Shown: positions 1 through 7,198 of the stretch, piece after piece
Layout of the letters: each line of letters begins with the position of its first letter
Numbering within the stretch: position 1 is the first letter of the stretch
Assembly (NCBI RefSeq): GCF_032397745.1
Contig: NZ_CP135921.1
Location: forward strand, 6,684,501-6,748,500
Source: Bradyrhizobium prioriisuperbiae
Lineage (GTDB): Bacteria; Pseudomonadota; Alphaproteobacteria; Rhizobiales; Xanthobacteraceae
Direction: 5' to 3'
DNA: 64,000 nucleotides
Program-made: the position numbers and the translations under genes
Notes under the pieces: model-generated
The model's database searches: none
What the model saw: only the letters and a program-made list of their open reading frames with translations
What the model was told of the DNA's origin: nothing

Positions 1-666
1 GTCGTGGGTGAGGATCGCCGAGGTCTCGCCCGTGGCTTCATAGGCCTTCTGGGCCGTTGCATACTCCTTGCGGAAGCGGATCACGGCATAGACGCCAAAC
101 AGCGTCACCAGCAGCAGGCCGGGGCCGATGCCGGCGAGGAACAGCCGTCCCAGCGATTTTTCCGCGGCGACGGCGAACAGGATCATGGTGATGGACGGCG
201 GCAGCAGGATGCCGAGCGTGCCGCCGGCGGCGATGATGCCGGCCGCGAAGCCGCCGGAATAACCGCGCTTGCGCATCTCCGGAATGCCGGCGGACCCGAT
301 CGCCGAGCAGGTGGCGGGCGATGAGCCGGCCATCGCCGCGAACAGCGCGCAGGCGAACACGTTGGCGACGCCGAGACCGCCCGGCACCCGGTGCAGCCAG
401 GCGTGCAGCGCCGAGTACAGATCCTGTCCGGCGCGGGACTTGCCGATCGCAGCACCCTTCAGGATGAACAGCGGGATCGACAGCAGGGTGATGGAGGCAA
501 TTTCCTCATAGACATTCTGCGTTACCGTATCGAGCGATGCCGCCGGCATATAGACCGCCATGAACACAACGGCGACGGCGCCGAGCGCGAACGCGATCGG
601 CATGCCGGAAAACATCGCCGCCAGTGTCGCGGCGCCGTAGGACAGTCCGATGCCGAGCACGCTCAT
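1..666 (-). CDS. TRAP transporter large permease (DctM family), partial
   Basis: The gene starts at 666 and runs off the left edge; 222 codons are visible with no stop. The product is a very hydrophobic integral membrane protein. The stretches AGSSPATCSAIGSAG and GILLPPSITM are typical of the DctM subunit, which forms the ion-coupled translocation channel of TRAP transporters. Its ATG overlaps the stop codon of the small permease gene by four bases (ATGA), so the two are probably translationally coupled. The binding protein and malonyl-CoA decarboxylase genes lie upstream in the same direction. I therefore infer a malonate carrier like the MatPQM systems of rhizobia; the substrate is inferred from neighbours, not from the protein. 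Confidence 0.93.
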   Translation of the reverse strand, partial: MSVLGIGLSYGAATLAAMFSGMPIAFALGAVAVVFMAVYMPAASLDTVTQNVYEEIASITLLSIPLFILKGAAIGKSRAGQDLYSALHAWLHRVPGGLGVANVFACALFAAMAGSSPATCSAIGSAGIPEMRKRGYSGGFAAGIIAAGGTLGILLPPSITMILFAVAAEKSLGRLFLAGIGPGLLLVTLFGVYAVIRFRKEYATAQKAYEATGETSAILTHD

Positions 667-1280
667 GACCGCGGCACCCGGTAGAACGCGCCCCAGATCT
701 GCAGCAGGATCTGCACACACAGCAGCGTCATGCCGATGGACATCAGCGCATAAGGGATCGACAAAGGCGGGCTCCACATCGAATTCGACACCTGGCCGTC
801 GACCCAGGCCTCATGGGTCAGGGTCCATGATTTCCACGCAAAGAACGCGCAGAAGCCGAGGCTCACGAGATCGACCAGCATCAGGCGGACATGATTGACG
901 CGGGGCGACAACAGTCCGACCAGCGCCTCGATGCCGATATGGCCGCGTTGCGACTGCACGAAGGCGGCGGTCATGAAGGTGGCACCGACCAGCAGGAAAA
1001 CCGCGGCCTCATCCTGCCAGTAGGTTGCCGTATGGAACAGGCTGCGGGTGATCACGCTGTAACTCAGGATCAGGCAGGCGGCGATCAAAGCGAGCGCGGC
1101 CAGCACGACAATGACGCGGTTGCACAGGCCAACGCTGCGGTCGAGCGCCGCGAGGACCGGATTGGTCCCGGCGGCGGTCGACGGCAGGGCAGCTTGCTCC
1201 GATCGAGCGGGATGAGGAAAAGTGGACACCGGTTTTCCGCCCGCATCCCGCTCTACTTTATAAGGATCGATCACGTTCAT
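663..1280 (-). CDS. TRAP transporter small permease (DctQ family)
   Basis: The 205-residue protein has four predicted membrane spans (first around residues 45-70) and the DctQ pattern of a short subunit that pairs with DctM. The first ~28 residues (MNVIDPYKVERDAGGKPVS, then TFPHPARSEQ) are unlike a normal DctQ start. They are encoded by a palindromic repeat covering 1205-1316. No ATG or GTG follows between this repeat and the first membrane span, so the start codon at 1280 seems to come from the repeat itself. No strong ribosome binding site is visible; the start lies in the stem of a hairpin. It sits between the binding protein (50 bp upstream) and the large permease (4-bp overlap). Confidence 0.88.
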   Translation of the reverse strand: MNVIDPYKVERDAGGKPVSTFPHPARSEQAALPSTAAGTNPVLAALDRSVGLCNRVIVVLAALALIAACLILSYSVITRSLFHTATYWQDEAAVFLLVGATFMTAAFVQSQRGHIGIEALVGLLSPRVNHVRLMLVDLVSLGFCAFFAWKSWTLTHEAWVDGQVSNSMWSPPLSIPYALMSIGMTLLCVQILLQIWGAFYRVPRS

Positions 1281-1316
1281 GACTTTGGATCGTTTCGATC
1301 CAAAGTCATCGTGATC
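1205..1316. repeat. Composite palindromic repeat element inside the TRAP operon
   Basis: Two adjacent palindromes. The first (1205-1253) has outer arms GAGCGGGATG (1205-1214) and CATCCCGCTC (1244-1253), with inner arms GGAAAA (1216-1221) and TTTTCC (1233-1238). The second (1269-1316) has 14-base arms 1279-1292 and 1296-1309 around a TTT loop, extended after a three-base bulge by GATCACG (1269-1275) and CGTGATC (1310-1316). From memory, very similar sequences recur in intergenic regions of Bradyrhizobium-type genomes; I cannot confirm copy number here. It overlaps the 5' end of the small permease gene. Confidence 0.8.
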
Positions 1317-1330
1317 GGTGGGAGCGTGCA

Positions 1331-2347
1331 TCATGAGGCGGTGGCTGATGCGAGCTTCAGGAGATTGGCCGCCGTGGTGGTCTTGGCGGCATAATCCTTC
1401 CAGGCGGTATCGCGGGCGATGTCGCGCCATTTCTCGACGGTGGCCGCGTCGAGGTCGGCGACTTTGGCGCCGGCCTTCTCATAGACCTGGGCCACGGCAT
1501 CGTCGTCGGCCTTCGCGCCCTTCTTGCCGAACGCTTCCATGTCGGCGCCGACGGCCATCAAGATGTCCTGCTGGTTTTTCGGCAGCTTGTCGAAGATCGC
1601 CTTCGACATCAGCAGCGGCTCCAGCATGTACCAGTACGACTTGCCGCGTCCGGTGGTCAGGCTCTTGGAGACCTCTTCCAGCCGGAACGAAATCAGACTG
1701 GTGGAGGAGGTGATGCCGGCATCGCAGGCGCCGGTCTGCATGGCGGCGTAGATTTCATTTGACGGCAGCGACAGCACCGCGGCCCCCGCGGTCTGCAGCA
1801 CCATATCCATCTCGCGCGAACCGCCGCGGACCTTCAGCCCCTTGGCGTCTTCCGGCGTGATCAGCGGGCGCGAGCGGCTGGCGACGCCGCCGGCTTGCCA
1901 GACCCAGCTCAGGATGACGATGCCCTTGTCGGCGAGGAAATCGGTCAGCGCCTTGCCGATCGGTTCGGTTTTCCAGCTCAGGCCTTGCTCGTAGCTGGAG
2001 ACGAGACCCGGCATCAGGCCGATATTGGTCTCGGGCACTTCGCCGCCGGCATAGGGCAGCGGAAACAGGCTGAGATCGAGCGCGCCCTTGCGCATGGCGG
2101 AGAACTGGGCATTGACCTTGATCAGTGAGGCATTCGGATAGACATCGGCCGTGATCTCGCCGCCGCTGCGTTTGCTCACCTCGGCGGCGAACACGCGGGT
2201 GAGGCGGTCGCGGAAGTCACCCTGGTCGATGGTGCCGCCGGGAAACTGGTGCGAGATCTTCAGTGTGGTGGCGGCCTGTGCCGGTCCGAAATGCAGGATG
2301 GCGGGCGCGGCGAGCGCCGATGCGAGAACATGGCGGCGTGAAAGCAT
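1331..2347 (-). CDS. TRAP transporter periplasmic substrate-binding protein (DctP family)
   Basis: 338 residues. The start at 2347 is chosen because it follows a GGGAGA ribosome binding site at good spacing and opens a signal peptide with MLSRRHV and a cleavage site near GPAQA. The early RR pair is Tat-like but not a full Tat motif. The mature part has the DctP fold signals: LKISHQFPGG near the start, then VRGGSREMDMVL and SLPSNEIYAAMQTGACDAG, which belong to the substrate pocket and hinge in this family. It would capture a carboxylate in the periplasm and hand it to the DctQM membrane subunits encoded next. Malonate is the likely ligand because the next gene upstream is malonyl-CoA decarboxylase. 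Confidence 0.93.
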   Translation of the reverse strand: MLSRRHVLASALAAPAILHFGPAQAATTLKISHQFPGGTIDQGDFRDRLTRVFAAEVSKRSGGEITADVYPNASLIKVNAQFSAMRKGALDLSLFPLPYAGGEVPETNIGLMPGLVSSYEQGLSWKTEPIGKALTDFLADKGIVILSWVWQAGGVASRSRPLITPEDAKGLKVRGGSREMDMVLQTAGAAVLSLPSNEIYAAMQTGACDAGITSSTSLISFRLEEVSKSLTTGRGKSYWYMLEPLLMSKAIFDKLPKNQQDILMAVGADMEAFGKKGAKADDDAVAQVYEKAGAKVADLDAATVEKWRDIARDTAWKDYAAKTTTAANLLKLASATAS

Positions 2348-2436
2348 GAGCGTTGTCTCCCTTGTCGAGTCTTGTCCTAGACGTCTTTGTTGTCGTTGTC
2401 GTCGTTGTCTTCCGGGCGCGGTGCACGCGCCCGCGG

Positions 2437-3801
2437 TCATTGCACGGGAATCAGCTCCCGAGGCGTAAAGTCCTTCACCAGCCGCCGCACCGCGCTTGAT
2501 GCAACGACTTCACCATTCTCGGCATAGGCTTCGTGGTTCTTTTCGATGGCGCCGAGATCATAGAGATAATTCACCATCAGGCCGTGCGCCTGCTTGATAC
2601 CCCGTTCGGACTGATCACCGAGAAAATTCAGCCGTTCCAGCCGCGCACCGTTGCCGAGGTGGAACCGCGCCACCGGATCGACCGGCCGTCCGGCCGGATT
2701 CTTGGCGTGCAGGAAATAGTGGGCGGCGATCGGCTGCAGGACCTCTTCGACCTGGGCCCGGACGTCCGGATTGTCGAACCAGCCCTTCGCATCCAGCAGG
2801 TCGAGGGTCGCCGTCTGCTTGTCGTCGAACAGGGAGGAGTCCTTGGCGCGCTCGCGCTTCAGCCAGGCGGCAAAACCGGGGACGGGCGACAGTGTCACGA
2901 AGGTTTTCAGCGCCGGCATTTCGCGCTTGAGATCCTCCACCACCTGCTTGATCAGGAAATGGCCGAACGACACGCCGGCCAGCCCGCGCTGGGTGTTGGA
3001 GATCGAATAGAAAATCGCCGTCGTGGCGGTGTCAGGAGCGATCGGCTCGCGATCCTGCGCCAGCAGCGGCGCCACGGCGCCGGGGATCTGCGTGGTCAGC
3101 GCCACTTCCACGAAAATCAGCGGCTCGTCGACGAGTTGCGGATGAAAGAACCCGAAACAGCGCCGGTCGGCCGGCTCCAGCCGGCTTCTCAGGTCGCCCC
3201 AGCCGGCGAAGGGATGCACCGCTTCATAGCGGATGATCTTTTCCAGGATGTTGGCGGGCGTGGTCCAGCGGATCGGCTTCAGTTCGAGAAAGCCGCGATT
3301 GAACCAGGACGACAGCAGGTGGCCGAAGTCCGCATCCACGATCGCCAGCTCCGGATGCGTCTTCACCTGGTCGAGCAGTTCCTCGCGCATCCGCACCAAA
3401 GCAAACGTGCCGCCGGGGGCGAGGTTGAGGCGGCGGAACAGCTCCTGGCGTCGCGGTTCGGTCGCGGCCTGCAGCGCCTGTACGGCCGCGGCGTCGGGCT
3501 TCTTCTGGTAAGCCTGCACGGCGCTCTGCAACAACTGCTGGTCGGGGCCGAACTTGTCGGCCAGCGCCTTCAGGAATTCCAGCCTGACCTCGCGTGGAGC
3601 ATGGGCGTAGCTGTTGAGCAGGGTCTGGGCCAGCATCACACCGGAGGCCTCGCCACGCCGCGACAGCAACATTTCGGCGAGTTCAACCAGATCGGTGTTG
3701 TCGGCCCGGCCGCGGGTGCGCCGGAGCAGGGCACGTCCGCGGTCAGTAAGCGTTTGCATCAAATCGTTGAGGAAGGCCTGCGCCTCGCCCGCCTTTGCCA
3801 T
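2437..3801 (-). CDS. matA: Malonyl-CoA decarboxylase
   Basis: 454 residues when started at MAKAGEAQ (3801); an in-frame start nine codons upstream is possible. It converts malonyl-CoA to acetyl-CoA and CO2 in the cytoplasm. The N-terminal third is a helical domain and the rest a GNAT-like catalytic domain. Family landmarks are FYSISNTQRGLAG (serine near residue 266-268) and PVARFHLGNGA (histidine near 381); serine and histidine in these blocks are the catalytic pair known from characterised decarboxylases. It lies 89 bp upstream of the TRAP binding-protein gene and is divergent from the GntR regulator, as in rhizobial mat loci. A malonyl-CoA synthetase (matB) is not seen here and may lie beyond the left edge. 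Confidence 0.95.
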   Translation of the reverse strand: MAKAGEAQAFLNDLMQTLTDRGRALLRRTRGRADNTDLVELAEMLLSRRGEASGVMLAQTLLNSYAHAPREVRLEFLKALADKFGPDQQLLQSAVQAYQKKPDAAAVQALQAATEPRRQELFRRLNLAPGGTFALVRMREELLDQVKTHPELAIVDADFGHLLSSWFNRGFLELKPIRWTTPANILEKIIRYEAVHPFAGWGDLRSRLEPADRRCFGFFHPQLVDEPLIFVEVALTTQIPGAVAPLLAQDREPIAPDTATTAIFYSISNTQRGLAGVSFGHFLIKQVVEDLKREMPALKTFVTLSPVPGFAAWLKRERAKDSSLFDDKQTATLDLLDAKGWFDNPDVRAQVEEVLQPIAAHYFLHAKNPAGRPVDPVARFHLGNGARLERLNFLGDQSERGIKQAHGLMVNYLYDLGAIEKNHEAYAENGEVVASSAVRRLVKDFTPRELIPVQ

Positions 3802-3921
3802 TCGCCGGATCCTGTTTCGACGCCCCAAGCCGTTTTAGCGAAGCCTTTGGAGAAGCAACGCTTCAGAGGCACGCCACTGGAAGAGGCCTGCCATATTTTC
3901 GTGCATACTATCCTAGAAATC

Positions 3922-3931
3922 GTGTATACAC
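3922..3931. promoter_or_regulatory. Candidate operator for the divergent GntR regulator
   Basis: GTGTATACAC is a perfect 10-base palindrome. It sits inside a 16-base imperfect palindrome at 3919-3934, between matA (start 3801) and the GntR gene (start 3973). FCD-subfamily GntR regulators typically bind short palindromes with a central TATA or similar core, so this is the best operator candidate in the intergenic region. The assignment is inferred from position and symmetry only. Confidence 0.5.
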
Positions 3932-3972
3932 AATCAGACCTTGGTTTGTTTTTGACAACCTCTTGGACAAAG

Positions 3973-4629
3973 ATGATGAAGCACCCATCACGGTTGCGAG
4001 AAGCCATCGAGGACGAGATCGTCACCGGCCAGCTGACGCCGGGGACGCGGCTCGAAGAAACCACGCTTGCCACCAAATTTGGAGTTTCAAGGACGCCGAT
4101 CAGGGAAGCGTTGCTGCACCTTGCGGCAACCGGACTGGTCGAGATCCGTCCCCGCCGCGGCGCGATTGTCAGCGCGCCCAATCCGCGCCGGCTGGTCGAG
4201 ATGTTCGAAACCATGGCCGAGCTCGAAGCCGCCTGCGGCCGGCTCGCCGCGCGCCGCCACACCGCCGAGGATGAAGCAGCCATCACCGCTGCGCACGCCG
4301 CCTGCGAGAAGGCTGCGCAATCCGGGGATTCCGAAGCGTATTACTTCGAGAATGCGACGTTTCACGCAGCGATCTATCGGGCCAGCCACAACATGTTCCT
4401 GACCGATCAGAGCCTGGTCCTGCATCGCCGTCTGTCGCCTTATCGGCGGATGCAGTTGCGCGCGCGCAACCGCGTGACGCAATCGCTGACGGAACATGCC
4501 GCGGCCGTCCAGGCCATCCTGGCCGGCGACGGCGAGCTCGCGGCCAAGGTCTTGCGCGACCACATCGTCATTCAGGGCGAACGATTCTCCGATGTCGTCA
4601 TCAGCATGGCGGGCGGCGAGGCGGCATGA
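3973..4629 (+). CDS. matR: GntR-family transcriptional regulator (FCD subfamily)
   Basis: 218 residues. The N-terminal winged helix-turn-helix spans about residues 5-68: RLREAIEDEIVTGQL, then FGVSRTPIREALLHLA, the classic GntR recognition helix, then GLVEIRPRRGAIV. An all-helical FCD ligand domain follows, with the metal-binding type residues of the family in FHAAIYRASHN and the later H in LTEHAAAV. It is transcribed away from matA and the TRAP genes and probably controls them, with malonate or a derivative as effector. The symbol is by analogy with rhizobial mat loci. Two start codons in tandem (3973 and 3976) cannot be told apart. Confidence 0.88.
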   Translation: MMKHPSRLREAIEDEIVTGQLTPGTRLEETTLATKFGVSRTPIREALLHLAATGLVEIRPRRGAIVSAPNPRRLVEMFETMAELEAACGRLAARRHTAEDEAAITAAHAACEKAAQSGDSEAYYFENATFHAAIYRASHNMFLTDQSLVLHRRLSPYRRMQLRARNRVTQSLTEHAAAVQAILAGDGELAAKVLRDHIVIQGERFSDVVISMAGGEAA

Positions 4630-4788
4630 GCGCACCCGAGCGACCGCGGCGATGACGATGTGAAATTCACGAAACCGTTATATGTCGATCGCCGAAATGA
4701 TCGGCGGTTGCGTAACAAAGATCCCTCCTGGCCGTAGCAATCAAGGCGACCTTCGTCGTCTCAAACCGGTTTTGGAGGAATTTTGATC

Positions 4789-5028
4789 ATGGCACTCAGC
4801 ACCCGCATCTCGCTCGGCATGTCCGCCGCTGTTCTGTCTCTCGGCCTCGTGCTCGCGCCCGCGGCGTTTGCCCAGGACAAGATGAGCAAGGACAGCATGA
4901 GCAAGGACTCGATGTCCAAGGATTCAATGAGCAAGGACGGCATGAAGAAGGACACCATGTCCAAGGACCACATGTCGAAGGACGCCATGAGCAAGGACGG
5001 CATGAAGAAAGACGAGATGAAGAAGTAA
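4789..5028 (+). CDS. Small secreted pentapeptide MxKDx repeat protein
   Basis: 79 residues. The ATG at 4789 follows a GGAGG ribosome binding site at 4774-4778. Residues 1 to about 28 form a signal peptide ending near APAAFAQ. The whole mature protein is about ten copies of a five-residue unit, mainly MSKDS, MSKDG, MKKDG and MSKDH, so it is very rich in Met, Lys and Asp. The DNA shows the matching 15-bp tandem repeat (4882-5025). It belongs to the described but poorly understood family of pentapeptide MxKDx repeat proteins; the repeats may bind metal ions, which is only a guess. A hairpin terminator follows at 5048-5078. Confidence 0.85.
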   Translation: MALSTRISLGMSAAVLSLGLVLAPAAFAQDKMSKDSMSKDSMSKDSMSKDGMKKDTMSKDHMSKDAMSKDGMKKDEMKK

Positions 5029-5047
5029 GGCCGCCGGTAGGCACGGA

Positions 5048-5078
5048 AACAGGCCTGCCTTTCGAGCGCGGGCCTGTT
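5048..5078. terminator. Rho-independent terminator, possibly bidirectional
   Basis: AACAGGCC (5048-5055) pairs perfectly with GGCCTGTT (5071-5078), followed by GTCTTT. It lies between the convergent ends of the MxKDx gene and the TSUP gene and could stop transcription from both sides. Confidence 0.6.
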
Positions 5079-5096
5079 GTCTTTATGACGAGAGCA

Positions 5097-5804
5097 TCAT
5101 TTCACGATCAGGTAGGCGCCGCTCAACAAGGCGAAGATCAGGACGCTCAGCCGCAAACCGTTTCCGCCAATCTTGCCGTGGGTCAGCTTTGACAGCGCGC
5201 TACCTGCCAGAACCGCCGGTACGAGATAAAGCGCAGACAGCAATTGGCTGGATCCGATCTTGCCGCTGATGGCCAGCATCGCGAGCGACATGATTTCGCC
5301 GATCAGAAAACACACGGCGACTGTGGCTCGCAGTGTCGGACCGTTGGTGTGCTGGTAGAGCAGGGCCAGTGGCGGTCCGCCGATGCCGGTCGCGGTTTCG
5401 GTAATGCCGGTAAACAGCCCCACACCCTGGGAGATTGAGGGCGTTGCCGCGAAGGGTGGGGCGACCAGTGCCGCTGCTGCTGCGATGACTGTGAACCAGC
5501 CGACGGCCTGATCCAGATGATGTCCGGAGAGGGCGGTGAGCAGCCACAAACCGGCAAAGGTCCCGACAAGGCGTCCTGCGGTGATCCATCTCGCTCCCAC
5601 CCAGTCGATCGACGCACGCTCGCGCCAGGCGACGTGGAAATTGAGCGGCAGCATGAGGATCAGCAGAGTGACCGGCAGCAGACCCGGCTGGAGCACACCG
5701 ACGACCGGTGCGACGATCAACGCAAAGCCGATTCCGAGCGCGCCCTGAACGAAGGCCGAAACGAAAACCACCGCAACCAGAGTTGCGAGGACACTTGAAC
5801 TCAC
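5097..5804 (-). CDS. TSUP-family (TauE/SafE) membrane transporter
   Basis: 235 residues with about eight hydrophobic spans and the TSUP features of two repeated halves: FVQGALGIGFALIVAPV in the first and GITETATGIGGPPLALL in the second. The GTG start at 5804 overlaps the stop of the amidohydrolase gene by four bases (GTGA), a sign of translational coupling. TSUP proteins move small anions such as sulfoacetate, sulfite or other organic anions. As third gene of a permease-amidohydrolase operon it could export a waste anion of the pathway; this is inference. A start further upstream would lie inside the amidohydrolase gene and is rejected. Confidence 0.86.
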   Translation of the reverse strand: MSSSVLATLVAVVFVSAFVQGALGIGFALIVAPVVGVLQPGLLPVTLLILMLPLNFHVAWRERASIDWVGARWITAGRLVGTFAGLWLLTALSGHHLDQAVGWFTVIAAAAALVAPPFAATPSISQGVGLFTGITETATGIGGPPLALLYQHTNGPTLRATVAVCFLIGEIMSLAMLAISGKIGSSQLLSALYLVPAVLAGSALSKLTHGKIGGNGLRLSVLIFALLSGAYLIVK

Positions 5805-7198
5805 TGGTAGTATCCAATTTCGCGATGTTCGACTGACTGCGGATGAACCCGTTGTATGGGCGCATTGGCGATGGCTTCCGTCGTTGCAGCACGCACGTCG
5901 GCCATCAGGGCGCGCGCATCCCACTCCGGCGGCCAGCCCTGCCATAACCGAAGATGTCCATTGGTGAAGACCGCATCGATCTGGTCGCGGTTGCCATAGC
6001 GAACGAGCTCCCAGGAAAGATCGTGCGACGGTGTGAATTCCGGCCGGTCGAGATCTATCAGCAGGAAATCGGCGGCCAGACCCTCACGAATGGTCCCGGT
6101 GACGCCGGACAGGCCACAGACAGCGGCCGCGCCGGACGTGGCCCGATCAAGCCACAGCCAGCCGCCGCCGCAGGACGAGTCGCCCACGGCCATCCCGATG
6201 CTGGCGCGCTGGAGCGCCTCTGCCGAATCCATCAAGCGGAAGCCGTCGGCTCGCGTTCCATCGGTGCCGAGGCCGAAGCGGATTCCGAGAGCTGCCATAT
6301 GCAGAGCGGGTGCGATCGCATTGCCCTTCCACACGCTCGCCACCGGGTTGTAGGCGACCGCCGTGTCGCTGTCGCGCAACAAGTTCAGCTCATGCGGTGT
6401 GACCATGGTGGAGTGCGCGATCAGCACATGCGCCCCCAGCGCGCCGACATGAGCGAGATGTTCGAGCGGGCGCCGGCCCGTTGCGACCAGCGAGCGCTCA
6501 ACCGCGGCCAGATGCTCATTGACGTGGGTCTGGAAGATGACGCCGGCGTCCGCGGCCATCCGCGAGACGTCGTACAGCATGCCGTCTGTCGCTGCTTCCG
6601 TTATGGAGATGGCGAGCGAGGGATGAAGCAGCGGGTCGCCCTTGAAGACGGCGAGATGATCCCTCGCGCGGGCCAGAATGGCCGACCGGTCGGGCACGAG
6701 CGCAGTGCCGCTGCGGTCGTTGCAGATGAGGCCGATGACGCTGCGCAAGCCCGCTTCTCTCGTCGCCTGAGCGAGGGCGCCGATATGGCCGGCCGACCGC
6801 GTGCCTGCGTCCACTGCGGTCGTGAACCCGCCGCGCAGGCATTCAAGTGCCGCGAGTTTCCCCGACAGATAAACCATCCGCTCATTGAGGCTGCCTTCGA
6901 GCGGCACCCAGATGCGGCGAAAGATCTCCGACGGCTCGCCAAACACCAGTGATTTGCCCAGCGATTGTGTCAGATGGGTGTGGACGTCGATGAAGCCCGG
7001 CATCAGCAGGTGACCGGGCATGTCGATCGGTGGCAGGTCGCTGTTGGCGACGGATATTTGCTCCGCCGGCCCGATGTCGCTGAAACGTCCGGCGCGGACG
7101 ACGACGGCCAGATCGCCTCGGGGACCGTCCGGCAGCAGCACATGTCCCGGCCGGATGAGGACATCGTCGCCGTGCCGAAAGCTCTCTGGACACCTCAT
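5801..7198 (-). CDS. Amidohydrolase family deaminase/hydrolase (TrzA/AtzA-like)
   Basis: 465 residues. The metal-dependent amidohydrolase signature is complete: FIDVHTHL near residue 70, a later histidine in FQTHVNEH, another in LIAHSTMV, and the aspartate in GLGTDGT. This pattern fits the cytosine deaminase/chlorohydrolase branch, which hydrolyses amino or halogen groups on heterocyclic rings. The gene overlaps the upstream permease gene by four bases (ATGA) and the downstream TSUP gene by four, making a tight three-gene unit. Together with a nucleobase-type permease it suggests uptake and deamination of a purine or pyrimidine analogue. The exact substrate cannot be read from the sequence; guanine, 8-oxopurines or s-triazine-like compounds are possible. 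Confidence 0.85.
   Translation of the reverse strand: MRCPESFRHGDDVLIRPGHVLLPDGPRGDLAVVVRAGRFSDIGPAEQISVANSDLPPIDMPGHLLMPGFIDVHTHLTQSLGKSLVFGEPSEIFRRIWVPLEGSLNERMVYLSGKLAALECLRGGFTTAVDAGTRSAGHIGALAQATREAGLRSVIGLICNDRSGTALVPDRSAILARARDHLAVFKGDPLLHPSLAISITEAATDGMLYDVSRMAADAGVIFQTHVNEHLAAVERSLVATGRRPLEHLAHVGALGAHVLIAHSTMVTPHELNLLRDSDTAVAYNPVASVWKGNAIAPALHMAALGIRFGLGTDGTRADGFRLMDSAEALQRASIGMAVGDSSCGGGWLWLDRATSGAAAVCGLSGVTGTIREGLAADFLLIDLDRPEFTPSHDLSWELVRYGNRDQIDAVFTNGHLRLWQGWPPEWDARALMADVRAATTEAIANAPIQRVHPQSVEHREIGYYQ

Noticed and set aside
2533..4629. A long plus-strand reading frame of 698 codons covering matA in antisense
   Set aside because: Only the last 218 codons (the GntR regulator) match a protein family; the rest is the open complement of matA, as expected at high GC.
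4882..5025. CRISPR array or satellite DNA
   Set aside because: The 15-bp repeats are in frame, have no spacers, and encode a pentapeptide repeat behind a signal peptide and ribosome binding site.
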